Of a DNA stretch of 64,000 nucleotides, positions 17,095-28,300 are shown piece by piece. The translations under genes and the position numbers were made by a program. Source of the stretch: Georgfuchsia toluolica (GTDB lineage Bacteria > Pseudomonadota > Gammaproteobacteria > Burkholderiales > Rhodocyclaceae). Position 1 is the stretch's first letter. Every line of letters begins with the position of its first letter. The stretch is from NCBI RefSeq assembly GCF_907163265.1, contig NZ_CAJQUM010000001.1:1054001-1118000 (forward strand), read 5' to 3'. The notes below the pieces were generated by a model, which saw only the letters and a list, made by a program, of their open reading frames with translations, was not told where the DNA came from and ran no database searches.

Positions 17095-19052
17095 GCGGTC
17101 AGCCCCAGCCCTTCAGCGGCGAAAAACTGCTCGACGTCGGTGATGTCGCGCGTACGCCGCATCGGCGGCAGTGATTGCCAGATGCGCCGCCCGTAGGACT
17201 TCTCCACCAGGCGCGGATCGCACACCATCAGCACGCCACGGTCGCGCTCGTCGCGAATCAGGCGGCCGGCGCCCTGCTTCATGTTGATCACCGCGCGCGG
17301 CAACTGGTAGTCGAAGAAAGGATTCTTCCCGGCGCGGCGCAGATGTTCGATGCGCGCCGCCAGCACGGGATCGTCCGGCGGCGCAAAAGGCAGCTTGTCG
17401 ATCACCACCAGCGAGAGCGCCTCGCCGCGCACATCGACACCTTCCCAGAAGCTCTGGCTCGCCACCAGCACGGCGTTGCCGAGCTGGCGGAAGCGGCGCA
17501 GCAGTTCGCTACGCGAACCATCGCCCTGCAACAGCAGCGGCATGTCAAGAGCATCGGAGTGGATGCGTTCCGCCAATGTGGAATGGATGTAGCGCATGGC
17601 GCGCAGCGAGGTACACAGCACGAATGCGCGGCCATTCGAGGCACGGATCGCGGGCCACGCGGCGGCAACGACGGCATCGCTGTACCCAGGCGTGTTCGGT
17701 TCCGGCATATCGGGCGGGCAGTACAGCAGCGCATTCCGCGCATAGTCGAAGGGGCTGCCCCAAAGACCGGTGCCGGCTTCATCAAGACCCAGCGCGCCGC
17801 AGTAATGGCTGAAGTCGGGGCCGACGGCGAGCGTGGCTGAAGTGAAGATCCAGGCGCGCGGATGCCCGTCCATTTGGCGCTTGAAAATGTCGGCCACCGA
17901 GAGCGGCGTCATGTTGAGCGACAGCGAATGGGCAAAGGTCTCGACCCAGCGCACGCAGATTTCTTCGTCAAGCTTCGCCGCCTTGTCGCCAACGCGCCAG
18001 CGCTTCAACTTGATGCTGAATTCCTGGCTGCGGCGCAGGCAGTTTTGCAATCCCTCGCTGCGCGCCGCCTGCGTGTCGAGGTGGCGGCCCAGATCGGCCA
18101 ACGCAGCTTCGCCCGCTGCAAGCGAGTGCTGAAAATCGTCATCCTTCTCGACCTGGCTGAACGTCAGGCGCGCACTGTCGCTGCGGATAGCGAGACGCAG
18201 GTCGCGCGCCGCCTTATCCAATACCCTTGCCGCTTCCTGCAACGGCGGATAGTCTTTCGCCGCGGCGATGGCCTCAACGCGCGCATCGCGGGCAAGTTCG
18301 ATCAACTGCGTTGTACCAACGCCATCACCGAAGAACAGGCTCGCGGTTTCCGGCAACTGGTGCGCCTCGTCGAAGATCACCGCATTGCATGCCGGCAGCA
18401 GTTCGCCCAAACCATCGTCCTTCAGCATCACATCGGCGAAGAAAAGGTGGTGATTGACCACCACGATATCAGCGGCAAGCGCTTCGCGTCGCGCATTCAA
18501 CACGAAGCAACCCTTTACATACGGGCACTCCTGGCCGAGGCAATTGTCTCGGGTCGAGGTCGCCAGCGCCCATGCGCCTGATTCTTCAGGGACAGCCGAG
18601 AGTTCGGCCTTGTCGCCGCTTTTCGTGACCTTGGCAAACTTGGCGATGCTGCGCAGGTGACCTGCCTCGGTACGGCTGTTGAGCTTGCCCTCGGCCAGCG
18701 CACGTTCAAGATGGTAAGGGCAGACGTAGTTGGCCCGCCCCTTGAGCAATGCGATGCTGGCACCCGATTTGAGCGCGTCGCGCACCATCGGCAGATCACG
18801 CTGAAACAATTGGTCTTGCAGCGTCTTGGTGCCGGTGGAGACGATGATCTTGCCGCCCAACAGCAGCGCCGGCACCAGATAGGCGAAGGTCTTGCCGGTA
18901 CCGGTGCCGGCCTCGGCGACGAAAACCTTGTTGTGCTCAATAGCCTCGGCGATATGCGCCGCCATTTCCTGCTGCTGCGGGCGTTCGCGATAACCGGGAA
19001 TCGCCGTGGCAAGCACGCCGCCGGCATGGAATATCCGCTTCAAATCAGTCAT
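17091..19052 (-). CDS. ATP-dependent DNA helicase, DinG/YoaA type (XPD-like)
   Basis: This superfamily 2 5'-3' helicase has an iron-sulfur cluster. Motif I is AEAGTGTGKTFAYL and motif II is VIFDEAHQL. Cluster cysteines are in NYVCPYHL and DNCLGQECPYVKGCF. C-terminal motifs are ASQSFWEGVDVRGEAL and QGAGRLIRDERDRG. The length of 653 residues is close to E. coli YoaA. I start at 19052 (MTDLKRIFHAGG) rather than five codons earlier because the family begins there. It resolves R-loops, forks or damage in known relatives. Confidence 0.9.
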   Translation of the reverse strand: MTDLKRIFHAGGVLATAIPGYRERPQQQEMAAHIAEAIEHNKVFVAEAGTGTGKTFAYLVPALLLGGKIIVSTGTKTLQDQLFQRDLPMVRDALKSGASIALLKGRANYVCPYHLERALAEGKLNSRTEAGHLRSIAKFAKVTKSGDKAELSAVPEESGAWALATSTRDNCLGQECPYVKGCFVLNARREALAADIVVVNHHLFFADVMLKDDGLGELLPACNAVIFDEAHQLPETASLFFGDGVGTTQLIELARDARVEAIAAAKDYPPLQEAARVLDKAARDLRLAIRSDSARLTFSQVEKDDDFQHSLAAGEAALADLGRHLDTQAARSEGLQNCLRRSQEFSIKLKRWRVGDKAAKLDEEICVRWVETFAHSLSLNMTPLSVADIFKRQMDGHPRAWIFTSATLAVGPDFSHYCGALGLDEAGTGLWGSPFDYARNALLYCPPDMPEPNTPGYSDAVVAAAWPAIRASNGRAFVLCTSLRAMRYIHSTLAERIHSDALDMPLLLQGDGSRSELLRRFRQLGNAVLVASQSFWEGVDVRGEALSLVVIDKLPFAPPDDPVLAARIEHLRRAGKNPFFDYQLPRAVINMKQGAGRLIRDERDRGVLMVCDPRLVEKSYGRRIWQSLPPMRRTRDITDVEQFFAAEGLGLTA

Positions 19053-19106
19053 ACGCCGATACTGCACGCAAAGTGGCGAACGCGCTACCGCGAAAAAAGA
19101 GAGAGA

Positions 19107-19892
19107 TCACTCGATCAGCAGGCGATTCCGCATCCGCTCGATCTGCTCCTGCGTAACGCCCGCACTCAGCAAGTAGTCGTCGATGCGTCCATCCCTTTCC
19201 CCCATCACCGCCAAAGCTTCTTCGAGGAATCGCCTTTCCACTCCCATCAATATCGACGCCACCTCCTGTGGCGGTCTTGCGGGAGCATAGATCGGCTCCA
19301 GGAATTCATCCACATGAAGCAATAATTTCAGCCGGTTCTGATAGCGGACCGTTTTCAGGTAATCCTCGAACACAACTTCGCGCGGCACTCCCAGCGCAAG
19401 CAGGATGATCGCGGAAAGTATACCGGTGCGATCTTTGCCCGCGGAACAATGGAATACCAGCGGCAGCTGATCGTTGCTTACCAGGGCGGAGAAAAACGAA
19501 GGGATATATTGCGCCAGCATTCCGGGCACGAGGCGGTACACACTCGACATCATCGCCGCGGCGCCCTGCGGTGAAGAATCATGGTGCAGCATCTCCAGCA
19601 GGCCCGCATGATTGACGCGCGGGTCGGCATTCACCTCCATCAGCAGGGTCTTTGGCACGAACCGCTGCGGCCAGACGGTAGGTTTCCGCTTGCGCTCGTA
19701 TTCGCTTCTGAGGTCGCAGACCAGCCGCAGACCGAGACGCGACAGATCATCGAAATCCCGTTCGCTCAAGGCATGCAAGCCGTCCGAACGAAAGACGCGT
19801 CCACGACGAACCTTCCGTCCATCCACTGTGGGATAGCCGCCGAGATCGCGAAAGTTCGGGGCGCCTTCCAGTCTTGTTTCGGATTCGATCAT
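19107..19892 (-). CDS. Tyrosine protein phosphatase, Y_phosphatase3 family
   Basis: This 261-residue protein begins ETRLEGAPNFRDLGGYPT, the NFRDLGG hallmark of this bacterial phosphatase family. The catalytic P-loop is VFHCSAGKDRTGILSA, with cysteine and arginine in CX5R spacing. The C-terminal helix DDYLLSAGVTQEQIERMRNRL fits relatives that act on phosphotyrosine or phosphoinositides. It follows glmM by 14 nt on the same strand but has no obvious pathway link. Confidence 0.85.
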   Translation of the reverse strand: MIESETRLEGAPNFRDLGGYPTVDGRKVRRGRVFRSDGLHALSERDFDDLSRLGLRLVCDLRSEYERKRKPTVWPQRFVPKTLLMEVNADPRVNHAGLLEMLHHDSSPQGAAAMMSSVYRLVPGMLAQYIPSFFSALVSNDQLPLVFHCSAGKDRTGILSAIILLALGVPREVVFEDYLKTVRYQNRLKLLLHVDEFLEPIYAPARPPQEVASILMGVERRFLEEALAVMGERDGRIDDYLLSAGVTQEQIERMRNRLLIE

Positions 19893-19906
19893 CTAAATAA
19901 CATATC

Positions 19907-21265
19907 CTAGGCAGTTACTGCATCACGGACGGCCACTGCAATCGTCTCCGCATACGCGTTGACTGCCTGGGCGTCGGGGCCTTCCACCATGACCCGCAGC
20001 AACGGTTCGGTACCCGAGGGGCGCAGCAACACGCGACCCTGACCGTCCAATTCACGTTCAACTGAAGCAACAGCCGACTGGATGGCAGGGTTCGCTTTCC
20101 AGTCGAAGGCCGATGAAGGGAAACGTACGTTAACCAACTTTTGCGGATACATGGTGAGTTCGGCACAGGCCTGCGCCAGGGTCTCCTGACGCGAACGCAG
20201 GGCCGCCAGCACTTGCAGCGCCGAGATGATGCCGTCGCCGGTGCTGTGCTTGTCGAGGCAGATGATATGGCCCGAGTTCTCGCCACCCAGCGACCAACCC
20301 TTCTCCTGCATCAGTTCCAGCACATAGCGGTCGCCGACCTTGGCACGGGCAAAGGCAATCCCGAGCCGCTGCAGGGCATGTTCGAAACCGAGATTGCTCA
20401 TCAGGGTACCGGCAATCCCCGTCACTGTACCGTGTTGCATGCGTTGACGCGCGATCACATAAAGCAGTTGATCGCCATCGTAGAAGGTGCCTTGTGCATC
20501 GGCCATCAGCAGGCGGTCGCCGTCGCCGTCGAGCGCGATGCCGATGTCGGCCTTGGCCCCCAGCACCGCACGGCGCAACGAATCCGGCGCCGTAGCGCCG
20601 ACATCTTCGTTGATGTTGAGCCCGTTCGGCGCAATACCCACGGAGATGACTTCGGCGCCCAGTTCATGAAAGACCTTCGGCGCAATGTGATAGGTCGCGC
20701 CATGGGCGCAGTCAAGCGCGATGCGCAGACCGCGCAAATCCAGTTCGCCAGGAAAGGTACTCTTGCAGAATTCGATATAGCGCCCGGCGGCATCGTCAAT
20801 GCGGCGCGCCTTGCCAAGCCGTGCCGATTCCATGCAAATCATCGGCTGCTCCAGCCGCGTTTCGATCTCAAGTTCCACCGCGTCCGCCAGCTTGGCGCCC
20901 TGGGCGGAAAAAAACTTTATACCGTTGTCCTGGTAAGGATTGTGCGAGGCGGAGATGACCACGCCCGCCTGCAAACGTAGCGCCCGCGTCAGATAGGCCA
21001 CGGCCGGAGTCGGCATCGGCCCGACCAGGCAGACATCCACGCCTGCCGCGGCAAACCCGGCCTCCAGCGCGGCTTCCAGCATGTAACCGGAGATGCGCGT
21101 GTCCTTGCCGATCAGCACCGCCGGATGCTCCCCGGCCGGCAGATGTTCGCGCGCCACCAGCGTGGCGCCGGCGGCATAACCGAGACGCATGATGAAATCC
21201 GGCGTAATGGGGGCCTGCCCCACTTCGCCGCGCACGCCATCGGTACCGAAATATTTACGACTCAT
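19907..21265 (-). CDS. glmM: Phosphoglucosamine mutase
   Basis: GlmM converts glucosamine-6-phosphate to glucosamine-1-phosphate for peptidoglycan and lipopolysaccharide. The protein has 452 residues. Motifs are [16 protein letters not shown] at the start, the phosphoserine loop [17 protein letters not shown], the magnesium loop [11 protein letters not shown], the sugar-binding GGENSGHI, and the phosphate site [15 protein letters not shown]. It overlaps folP by 11 nt, the folP-glmM order found next to ftsH in many proteobacteria. Confidence 0.97.
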   Translation of the reverse strand: MSRKYFGTDGVRGEVGQAPITPDFIMRLGYAAGATLVAREHLPAGEHPAVLIGKDTRISGYMLEAALEAGFAAAGVDVCLVGPMPTPAVAYLTRALRLQAGVVISASHNPYQDNGIKFFSAQGAKLADAVELEIETRLEQPMICMESARLGKARRIDDAAGRYIEFCKSTFPGELDLRGLRIALDCAHGATYHIAPKVFHELGAEVISVGIAPNGLNINEDVGATAPDSLRRAVLGAKADIGIALDGDGDRLLMADAQGTFYDGDQLLYVIARQRMQHGTVTGIAGTLMSNLGFEHALQRLGIAFARAKVGDRYVLELMQEKGWSLGGENSGHIICLDKHSTGDGIISALQVLAALRSRQETLAQACAELTMYPQKLVNVRFPSSAFDWKANPAIQSAVASVERELDGQGRVLLRPSGTEPLLRVMVEGPDAQAVNAYAETIAVAVRDAVTA

Positions 21266-22115
21266 TTTGTGGTTCCTTCAAAGCATTCCATACAGCCAGC
21301 GCATCGCGCGTCGCCGCCACGTCGTGCACACGCAGGATGTTGGCGCCGCGCGCGACCGCGAGCATAGCAGCCGCGATGCTGGCATGCACACGCTCACCGG
21401 CTGCACGGCCGGTGAGCAGGCCCAGCATCGACTTGCGCGACAAACCGACCATCAGCGGCAGACCGGGCATGCACAATTCATCCAGGCTGCGCAACAGTGC
21501 CAGATTCTGTTCCAGCGTCTTGCCAAAGCCGAAGCCGGGATCGACCACGATACGTTCCAGGTCGATTCCTGCCGCTTCAGCCGCGGCGATGCGTTGCGCC
21601 AGAAACTCCGCAACCTCGCTGACAACATCGACATATTGCGGCGCCTGCTGCATGGTGCCGGGATTGCCCTGCATGTGCATCAGGCAGACGGCGGCCCGGC
21701 TCGCGGCGACCAGTTCCAGCGCGCGGGGCGCCTGTAGCGCGTTGATGTCGTTGATCATCTCGGCGCCGACCGCAAGGGCGGACTGCATGACTTCGGGCTT
21801 TGTCGTATCCACCGAGAGGGGCACGCCGCACTCGAGCAAGCCTTCGACCACGGGCAACAGGCGCGCCTCTTCCTGGGCGACGGATACCGGAGCCGCGCCG
21901 GGACGCGAGGATTCAGCGCCGATGTCGAGGATGTGCGCCCCCTCTTCCACCATTCTCAGCCCCTGCTCGATGGCACGCCGCGCATTACCGTGCAAGCCGT
22001 CACCGGAAAAGGAATCATCGGTTAGATTGATGATGCCCATGACGAGTGGATAACGGAGGCTCAGCACATGGCTGCCGCAATGCAGGTGCAGGTCATCTGC
22101 CGTATCGAAGTTCAT
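21255..22115 (-). CDS. folP: Dihydropteroate synthase
   Basis: FolP joins p-aminobenzoate to pterin pyrophosphate in folate synthesis and is the sulfonamide target. Motifs: [65 protein letters not shown] and [10 protein letters not shown]. The first loop reads LTDDSF where most enzymes have VTPDSF. I start at 22115 ([13 protein letters not shown], 286 residues). In-frame starts further out at 22142 and 22193 would add a tail unlike the family. Confidence 0.95.
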   Translation of the reverse strand: MNFDTADDLHLHCGSHVLSLRYPLVMGIINLTDDSFSGDGLHGNARRAIEQGLRMVEEGAHILDIGAESSRPGAAPVSVAQEEARLLPVVEGLLECGVPLSVDTTKPEVMQSALAVGAEMINDINALQAPRALELVAASRAAVCLMHMQGNPGTMQQAPQYVDVVSEVAEFLAQRIAAAEAAGIDLERIVVDPGFGFGKTLEQNLALLRSLDELCMPGLPLMVGLSRKSMLGLLTGRAAGERVHASIAAAMLAVARGANILRVHDVAATRDALAVWNALKEPQNES

Positions 22116-22364
22116 ATCATCATCCAGAGTCGGGAAGCCCATTTTTTTGATCGGGGACAGGATTGTTTTCCAAGGCGTAAGGCATGGTGGCACGGATCAG
22201 ATTATCAAGCTTGTCCATTGTTGTCGCAGCAATGACCGCAACTTGAACAGGCTTTCGTTTGCGCTGCATCAAAAAAGTTTGTAAAAATTTTACTTAAAAT
22301 TATAACTATATGTTTTATATTGAAAAAGAAATTACATTAACACCAATGCAACGCACCATTTTTG

Positions 22365-22392
22365 TTGACTTAAGACTAGGGACTCGTATAAA
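22365..22392 (+). promoter_or_regulatory. Strong sigma70-like promoter for a short transcript
   Basis: TTGACT (22365-22370) and TATAAA (22387-22392) lie 16 nt apart, close to consensus. They point rightward, away from folP and toward the 28-codon frame at 22428. Right after it is a small hairpin, GTTGT-CGCGT-ACAAC (22396-22410), in the expected 5' end of the RNA. Confidence 0.6.
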
Positions 22393-22427
22393 GTCGTTGT
22401 CGCGTACAACTTTTATGGGAGTGATTC

Positions 22428-22514
22428 ATGAGTGTCAATTTGTTGGTTCCGTTGGCAGTAGTAGTCATAGTCGCAGTTTGTTTTTTCTTCGGAGCAAGCT
22501 CGAAAACCAAATAA
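22428..22514 (+). CDS. 28-residue single-pass membrane peptide
   Basis: The frame begins MSVNLLVPLAVVV and ends FFFGASSKTK, followed by TAA. About 18 hydrophobic residues and a short basic tail make a one-helix membrane peptide. GGGAG lies 7 nt before the ATG, a near-consensus promoter is at 22365-22392, and an intrinsic terminator is at 22643. It lies on the strand opposite to ftsH and folP, between them. I do not recognise the family. A role with FtsH or another membrane complex is a guess from position only; an RNA-based function is also possible. Confidence 0.55.
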   Translation: MSVNLLVPLAVVVIVAVCFFFGASSKTK

Positions 22515-22642
22515 CGCGTCGCGACATAAAAGTCTGGAAGTCCGGTTTTGACTCGCATGACAACGATGGCATCCGGCATCAAGGCAAAATAGATCTTGTT
22601 TCCAGCTTTCATGCCAAGACCATGCAGGAAATGCAGGTAACA

Positions 22643-22670
22643 AAAAAGGCCGCTCCCGAGCGGCCTTTTC
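22643..22670. terminator. Bidirectional intrinsic terminator between ftsH and the small gene
   Basis: AAAAGGCCGCT and AGCGGCCTTTT pair around a CCCG loop, with A and T tracts on the two sides. It lies 16 nt beyond the ftsH stop codon on the reverse strand and can end the rightward small transcript as well. Confidence 0.85.
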
Positions 22671-22685
22671 CGTATACGCGTTAAC

Positions 22686-24572
22686 TCAAGCAGGCGCCGT
22701 CGCGCTTGGCGCCGCGCCGGGTGTGCTGCCGCTATCCGCCGGCGCCTTGGGAGGCGCCGAACTCGGCTTGGGCTGGCGCGGCGGCTTGCCGGCCATGATG
22801 TCGTCAAGCTGGTCGGAATCGAGCGTTTCCCATTCCAGCAATGCACTCGCCATGATCTCGATCTTCTCGCGGTTGTCCTCGATGATCTTGCGCGCTACCG
22901 CGTATTGCTGATCGATGATGCGGCGGATCTCCGCATCAACTTGCCGCATGGTTGCTTCCGACACGTTTTTGTGCGTGGTCACCGAACGGCCGAGAAATAC
23001 TTCGCCCTCGTTCTCGGCATAAACCATCGGCCCCAACGCATCGCTCATGCCCCATTGGGTCACCATGCTGCGCGCGATGCCGGTGGCGCGCTCGAAGTCG
23101 TTGGAAGCGCCGGTGGTCATCTGGTGCATGAACACCTCTTCGGCGATACGTCCGCCGAACAGTACCGCGATGGTCTGCAACAGGCGTTCCTTGTCCTGGC
23201 TGTAACGGTCGCCCTCGGGCAATTGCATGGTGACGCCGAGCGCGCGGCCGCGCGGAATGATGGTGACCTTATGCACCGGGTCGGTCTTGGTCAGCGACTT
23301 GGCGACCATCACATGGCCGGACTCGTGATAGGCCGTATTGCGCCGCTCTTCCTCCGGCATCACCACGGACTTGCGCGCGCTGCCCATGATGATCTTGTCC
23401 TTGGCCTGTTCGAAATCTTCCATGTCGACCAGGCGCTTGTTCTGACGGGCGGCGAACAGGGCCGCTTCATTGACCAGGTTTGCCAGATCGGCGCCGGCAA
23501 AGCCGGGACAGCCGCGTGCGATGATGTCGGCCCTGACGTCGGGCGCGATGGGCACCTTGCGCATATGCACCAGAAGAATCTGTTCGCGGCCGCGCACATC
23601 GGGCAGAGGCACCACCACCTGGCGGTCGAAGCGGCCGGGACGCAGCAGCGCAGGATCAAGTACATCGGGACGGTTGGTGGCGGCAACCACGATGACGCCC
23701 GAAGTACCTTCAAAACCATCCATCTCGACCAGCAGCTGATTCAGCGTCTGTTCGCGTTCGTCATTGCCGCCGCCGAGGCCGGCGCCGCGCTGACGCCCCA
23801 CGGCATCGATTTCGTCGATGAAGACGATGCAGGGCGATTGCTTCTTGGCATTCTCGAACATGTCGCGCACGCGCGCCGCGCCGACGCCGACAAACATTTC
23901 GACGAAGTCGGAGCCGGAAATCGAGAAGAACGGCACTTTTGCCTCGCCCGCAATGGCCTTGGCCAGCAGCGTCTTGCCGGTGCCCGGCGAGCCGACCATC
24001 AATACGCCACGCGGAATGCGCCCGCCGAGCTTCTGGAACTTGGTCGGATCGCGCAGGAAATCGACCAGTTCGGAGACTTCCTCCTTGGCTTCGTCGCAGC
24101 CGGCGACATCGGCGAAAGTAATGACATTGGCACTCTCGTCCATCAATCGCGCCTTGCTCTTGCCGAACGAGAACGCACCGCCGCGCCCGCCGCCCTGCAT
24201 TTGGCGCATGAAGAAAATCCAGACGCCGATCAGGAGCAGCATCGGGAACCAGGAAACGAACAGGCTGGTGAGGAAAGACTGCTCCTCTTCCGGCTTGGCG
24301 ACGATCTTGACGTTGTTCTTCAGCAAATCCGACACCATCCACAAGTCCGGCGGCGAATACGAAGTAATCTTCTTGCCGTCGTTGGTCACCGCCTCAAGCT
24401 GGCGCCCCTGAATGGTGACCTTGGCAATATGGCCCTGCTTGACCTCGTCGAGAAACTGCGAGTACTCGACCGATCCCTGCGCCGCCTGGCGCGAATTGAA
24501 CTGGTTGAACACCGTCATCAGCACGATGCCGATGACCAGCCAGATCGCAATATTCTTGAACAAGTTATTCAA
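22686..24572 (-). CDS. ftsH: ATP-dependent membrane zinc protease FtsH
   Basis: FtsH degrades membrane and short-lived cytosolic proteins as a hexamer in the inner membrane. The 628-residue protein has two N-terminal helices ([37 protein letters not shown]) around a periplasmic domain. The AAA module has Walker [13 protein letters not shown], Walker [16 protein letters not shown] and the second region of homology [17 protein letters not shown]. The zinc site is AYHESGH. The C-terminal tail is proline- and alanine-rich. It is followed by a strong terminator, so folP-glmM is probably transcribed separately. Confidence 0.97.
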   Translation of the reverse strand: MNNLFKNIAIWLVIGIVLMTVFNQFNSRQAAQGSVEYSQFLDEVKQGHIAKVTIQGRQLEAVTNDGKKITSYSPPDLWMVSDLLKNNVKIVAKPEEEQSFLTSLFVSWFPMLLLIGVWIFFMRQMQGGGRGGAFSFGKSKARLMDESANVITFADVAGCDEAKEEVSELVDFLRDPTKFQKLGGRIPRGVLMVGSPGTGKTLLAKAIAGEAKVPFFSISGSDFVEMFVGVGAARVRDMFENAKKQSPCIVFIDEIDAVGRQRGAGLGGGNDEREQTLNQLLVEMDGFEGTSGVIVVAATNRPDVLDPALLRPGRFDRQVVVPLPDVRGREQILLVHMRKVPIAPDVRADIIARGCPGFAGADLANLVNEAALFAARQNKRLVDMEDFEQAKDKIIMGSARKSVVMPEEERRNTAYHESGHVMVAKSLTKTDPVHKVTIIPRGRALGVTMQLPEGDRYSQDKERLLQTIAVLFGGRIAEEVFMHQMTTGASNDFERATGIARSMVTQWGMSDALGPMVYAENEGEVFLGRSVTTHKNVSEATMRQVDAEIRRIIDQQYAVARKIIEDNREKIEIMASALLEWETLDSDQLDDIMAGKPPRQPKPSSAPPKAPADSGSTPGAAPSATAPA

Positions 24573-24646
24573 CTTATGTGCCTCTCTACCCGATTTACGG
24601 GATGGTCGGTCATTCTAGGCTTGATTCAAACACGCCGCAAATCACC

Positions 24647-25297
24647 CTAAACCGTTCGCTGACGTTTTTTGCGCGCCAGCAAGAACACTTCCGGGCTACG
24701 GTCGCGCGAGGCTGCCGGCTTGCGCATGTGAATGACCTCGAAGTCCCGCTTTACCGCTTCGCGCAATTCGGTGAAGCCGCTGCCCTGAAATACTTTGATC
24801 AACATATCGCCGCCGGGTTTCAGGTGCCCCCGGGCAAAGTCCAGCGCCAATTCGGCCAAGTGTGTCGCCCGCGCCTGATCGGCCATTGCGATACCCGATA
24901 TATTGGGGGCCATGTCGGATAAAACAAGGTCTATGGCTCGACCGGCGATGCGTGCTTCCAGTTCCCGTAGCACGGCGTCATCGCGGAAATCGCCCTGAAT
25001 GAACTCGACACCGGGTATCGGGTCCATCTCCAGGATATCCAGCGCGATGAGCCGCCCGCCGGGCTGGATGCGTTTCGCTGCGTACTGGCACCAGCTGCCC
25101 GGCGCGGAGCCGAGATCGACCACGGTCATGCCGGGCCTGAGCAACTTGTCCCTGGTGTCGATTTCGGACAATTTGAACACGGCACGCGAACGCCAGCCCT
25201 CGGCATTGGCCTTCTGCACGTAGTGGTCATTGACGTGCTCCTGCATCCAGTTTTTCTTTGGATGGTGTTTTTTTATGGCGCTGTTGCCAAGTTTCAT
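24647..25297 (-). CDS. rlmE: 23S rRNA 2'-O-ribose U2552 methyltransferase
   Basis: RlmE (FtsJ/RrmJ) methylates U2552 of 23S rRNA late in 50S assembly. The 216-residue protein starts [17 protein letters not shown]. It shows SAM motif [29 protein letters not shown], and [14 protein letters not shown], with the lysine of the KDKE tetrad. I start at 25297; an upstream in-frame start would add 14 atypical residues. The rlmE-ftsH order is conserved in proteobacteria. Confidence 0.95.
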   Translation of the reverse strand: MKLGNSAIKKHHPKKNWMQEHVNDHYVQKANAEGWRSRAVFKLSEIDTRDKLLRPGMTVVDLGSAPGSWCQYAAKRIQPGGRLIALDILEMDPIPGVEFIQGDFRDDAVLRELEARIAGRAIDLVLSDMAPNISGIAMADQARATHLAELALDFARGHLKPGGDMLIKVFQGSGFTELREAVKRDFEVIHMRKPAASRDRSPEVFLLARKKRQRTV

Positions 25298-25342
25298 CGT
25301 GTTACAAAATTCAGTCAAAAACTGTAAATGACCACACAAAGC

Positions 25343-25370
25343 AACAAGCCCCGCGCTTGCGGGGCTTGTT
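25343..25370 (-). terminator. Intrinsic terminator after the FecR giant gene
   Basis: A perfect 12-bp stem (AACAAGCCCCGC with GCGGGGCTTGTT) and a 4-nt loop lie 23 nt beyond the stop codon of the giant gene. The T run after it on the reverse strand is short (GCTTTG). The stem also falls just before the rlmE leader. Confidence 0.75.
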
Positions 25371-25393
25371 GTTCATCCTCTTCACGGCTCCGT

Positions 25394-28300
25394 CTAGCGG
25401 TGCAAGGCTACCACGCCTGTGATGATGTTTTGGACCGCAGGGTTGGGCAGGAAACCGTATATCATCACCGCTCCCATTGCACCGGCACCGCCGAAGCCGC
25501 CCCGGATTTCCCCCCGAGGTGTACCGGGGGCGCCGCAAGCAGTGCCACTGCCACTACAAGCCACCGCCAGACCACTCACGGTGTCGGCATTGAATGTCGC
25601 GTTTTTGAAAATCGGCACATTACTGGCCGAGGCATCGATGGTCGTGGCACCCACGGTCGCATTCACCCCAACGTTGACCTTTTGATTGGTAAAGTCCGCG
25701 CGAAGTGAAGCAGAGTTGAGCGTACCTACGCCGCCCGTCGAATCGGTGGGGTTTGTCCCACCTGCCACGACATAATCATATGTACCGCTCACCGGCAGTG
25801 TCGTGGGCCCGCTCAATTCCGGCGTGGCGATCCAGTGCACCCCGCCACCGTTTATGGGTACAACCTGAGGTGATGCCCCCGCCTCGGTGATCGTAGCAGT
25901 CACTCCTGGCGCCCAGCGGCCCCATGCAATACCGGTTACTGCATCTGTGCAAGGACTGCATGCTGGTCCGGCTGAACTGGCGCCGGTAAATGCCGACCCT
26001 AGGGTGCCAAGGGAAAATTCTATCTTGTCATCCTTCTCCCCATATAGCTTTATCAGATTTCCAGAACCGTCAAAGGCGACTTTGGTCAAGGCCTGATACC
26101 CTCCCACCATGGGATCGCTGCCATCCATTAGCACCGGATCGTTCACCATCGCGACAGCAATCTTGTAAGGGGTCAGCGGATCGTTAGGTACATCTGCGCC
26201 AAACGCCGCAACACCCTGTACAAATTCATAGCCTGGCGTTGGCCCCGGGTTTATTACCTGGCCATCCAGGTTGAATTTGAGGAAAGCTCCATCCAGTCCC
26301 GATCCCACCAGCTGTCCGGCCAGATTGCCGCTGGCAGGTGTGGCATCCACCGTCACCGTCAGATAGCCGGGCTCTGAAGGCAACCGTTTGCTGTCGGCAT
26401 TAAAGCTGTTCAGGGTGTCGCTATTCTGATATTGCAATGACGCATCCGAGGTACTCGCCAGCCAGTCATGCCCATTTACCGCCAAGCCCAAATTCACCGC
26501 CACAGATTGCGTGGCGAAATTCACAGTGAGCGACGAGCCTCCATTGACCGTGCCATGTATCGGAGTGGGTGTCCAAACATCGAAGGTACCGCCGTTGCTG
26601 GTGACATCGCCATCGACGAAGTGATAGGTAGCAGTTGTCGTCAGCACCTCGGACAGATAAACCGGCGTCGGCTCTGGCGCGGTGATCCAGTGCAATTGCG
26701 CAGTACCCGGCACATAGCTGAAAGTGTTGTCGGCAACCGACCCTGTCGCCCACTCGCCCCAGTTGATCGTACCGCTGCCGGAGCCAACCGCCGTTTGCGC
26801 TACCGAACCAGCGGCAGGTGCCACTGTTGAGTTGAAACCACCAACACCCCAGCCCGTCAGCACACCGGTAGCGGTATCAGTGGTAATCGAAGTCGGTCTT
26901 TCAACATTGTAGGAATTATTCGTCAGAACATAGGACGTCATGGCGGGGTTGGGAGCGCTATTGATAACTGTCGGGTTGGTGCCTACAGGCATGCGGTCAA
27001 ATGCCACCAATCCATCCACATTCAGCCCGTTGTTATCCCACACGTTGTACTGGACTATTGCACCGGCATAGTTCTGCCCGACGAAGGAACCGTTGATGTT
27101 GCCGCCGCAGGTCGAACAAGCCAGCGTATTTACCGTAATGACCGGCGATGAGCTGTTAAAGCTTGCTCCCGTGCCGTTGAACGAGTCAAGGAAAGTGATC
27201 GGCATACCGCTGCCAGCCGATGTCCAACTGGTTGCCCCCATCGTCCCGGCCAGCGCGACATTCGCCGTCTGATGGGTGAAATCCGCACTCATGCTCGCCG
27301 AAAGTGCCGTGCCGGTTGCCCAATTATTGGAATTGTTGTCGTAAGAGGTCATTGCGACCTTGTTGTAGCTGAACGTACCCACCAGCGGGCCGGTATTACC
27401 GTTAATACCATTAAAGAAAGCCACGGGCGAATCGAGGTAGCCTTCAGCGCCAAACATGTAGGCGTGAGCAGTACCGCTGCCCTCGCCCGGCATAATCACA
27501 TGATGCTCGTGTATATCGACGCTCGCCACAGTTTCCCATACACCAAAGGTGATGCCATTCGTTGTTGTGGTTGGTGGGGTTGTCGTGCTCGCGCCATTTA
27601 AAACGTCAGTCCAATAGCCCGAAATGTCGCCATATCTTTGTGTGAACGTGGTCGGATTGCCCGCCGGTGTCACATCCCCGGGTGCGGCGATAAAGCTGAA
27701 ACTGCCGCCATAAGCGCCGGTGTAAGCCACTGCCGTGCCGGTTGCGGCAATAGCTGCGAACGGGCCACCCGAGGATACTGTCGGTGGTGTAGTGGTTGTG
27801 AATGCCACCAAGCCCTGCACCGAATTGGTTGCCGGATCGCTAATCAGTGTCGTCGTCGGCCAGATATTGTAAGAAAATGCTGCACTGGCTGCCGCCGTGC
27901 CAGCAAAATTACCACCAAGATCGGCGCTGTAGCCTGTTGGTCCCGCGGCACAGCCCGTTCCGGAGCAACTGGTTGTCAGCGCACTGGAGTTGGGAACACC
28001 GAAGCCGCTTCCCTGAATAGGCATATTGTTTGCGGCCACATTGAATGTGCCCGCCATGGATCCAGTGCTCATGGTCAGGTTCACCGCTGCGCTAACCAAT
28101 TGATTGGTGAAGTCGGCAGTAAGCGCCGCACTGGTCAAGACCCCAAGATTGCCGAAGGCATCAACCGGCGTGGTATGCCCGGCCATGGTGTAGGTGGTCG
28201 TTCCCACCAGCGATTGCACATAACCGGTCAGCGGTGGCAAGAGCGCTATCCACACGTTGTCGAGTGGGGTGTAAGTAAATACATTAGCCGGATTGGCGTT

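Noticed and set aside
22905-24650. A 581-codon forward frame opposite ftsH
   Set aside because: The reverse strand encodes a full FtsH with every catalytic motif. The forward translation is unlike any protein.
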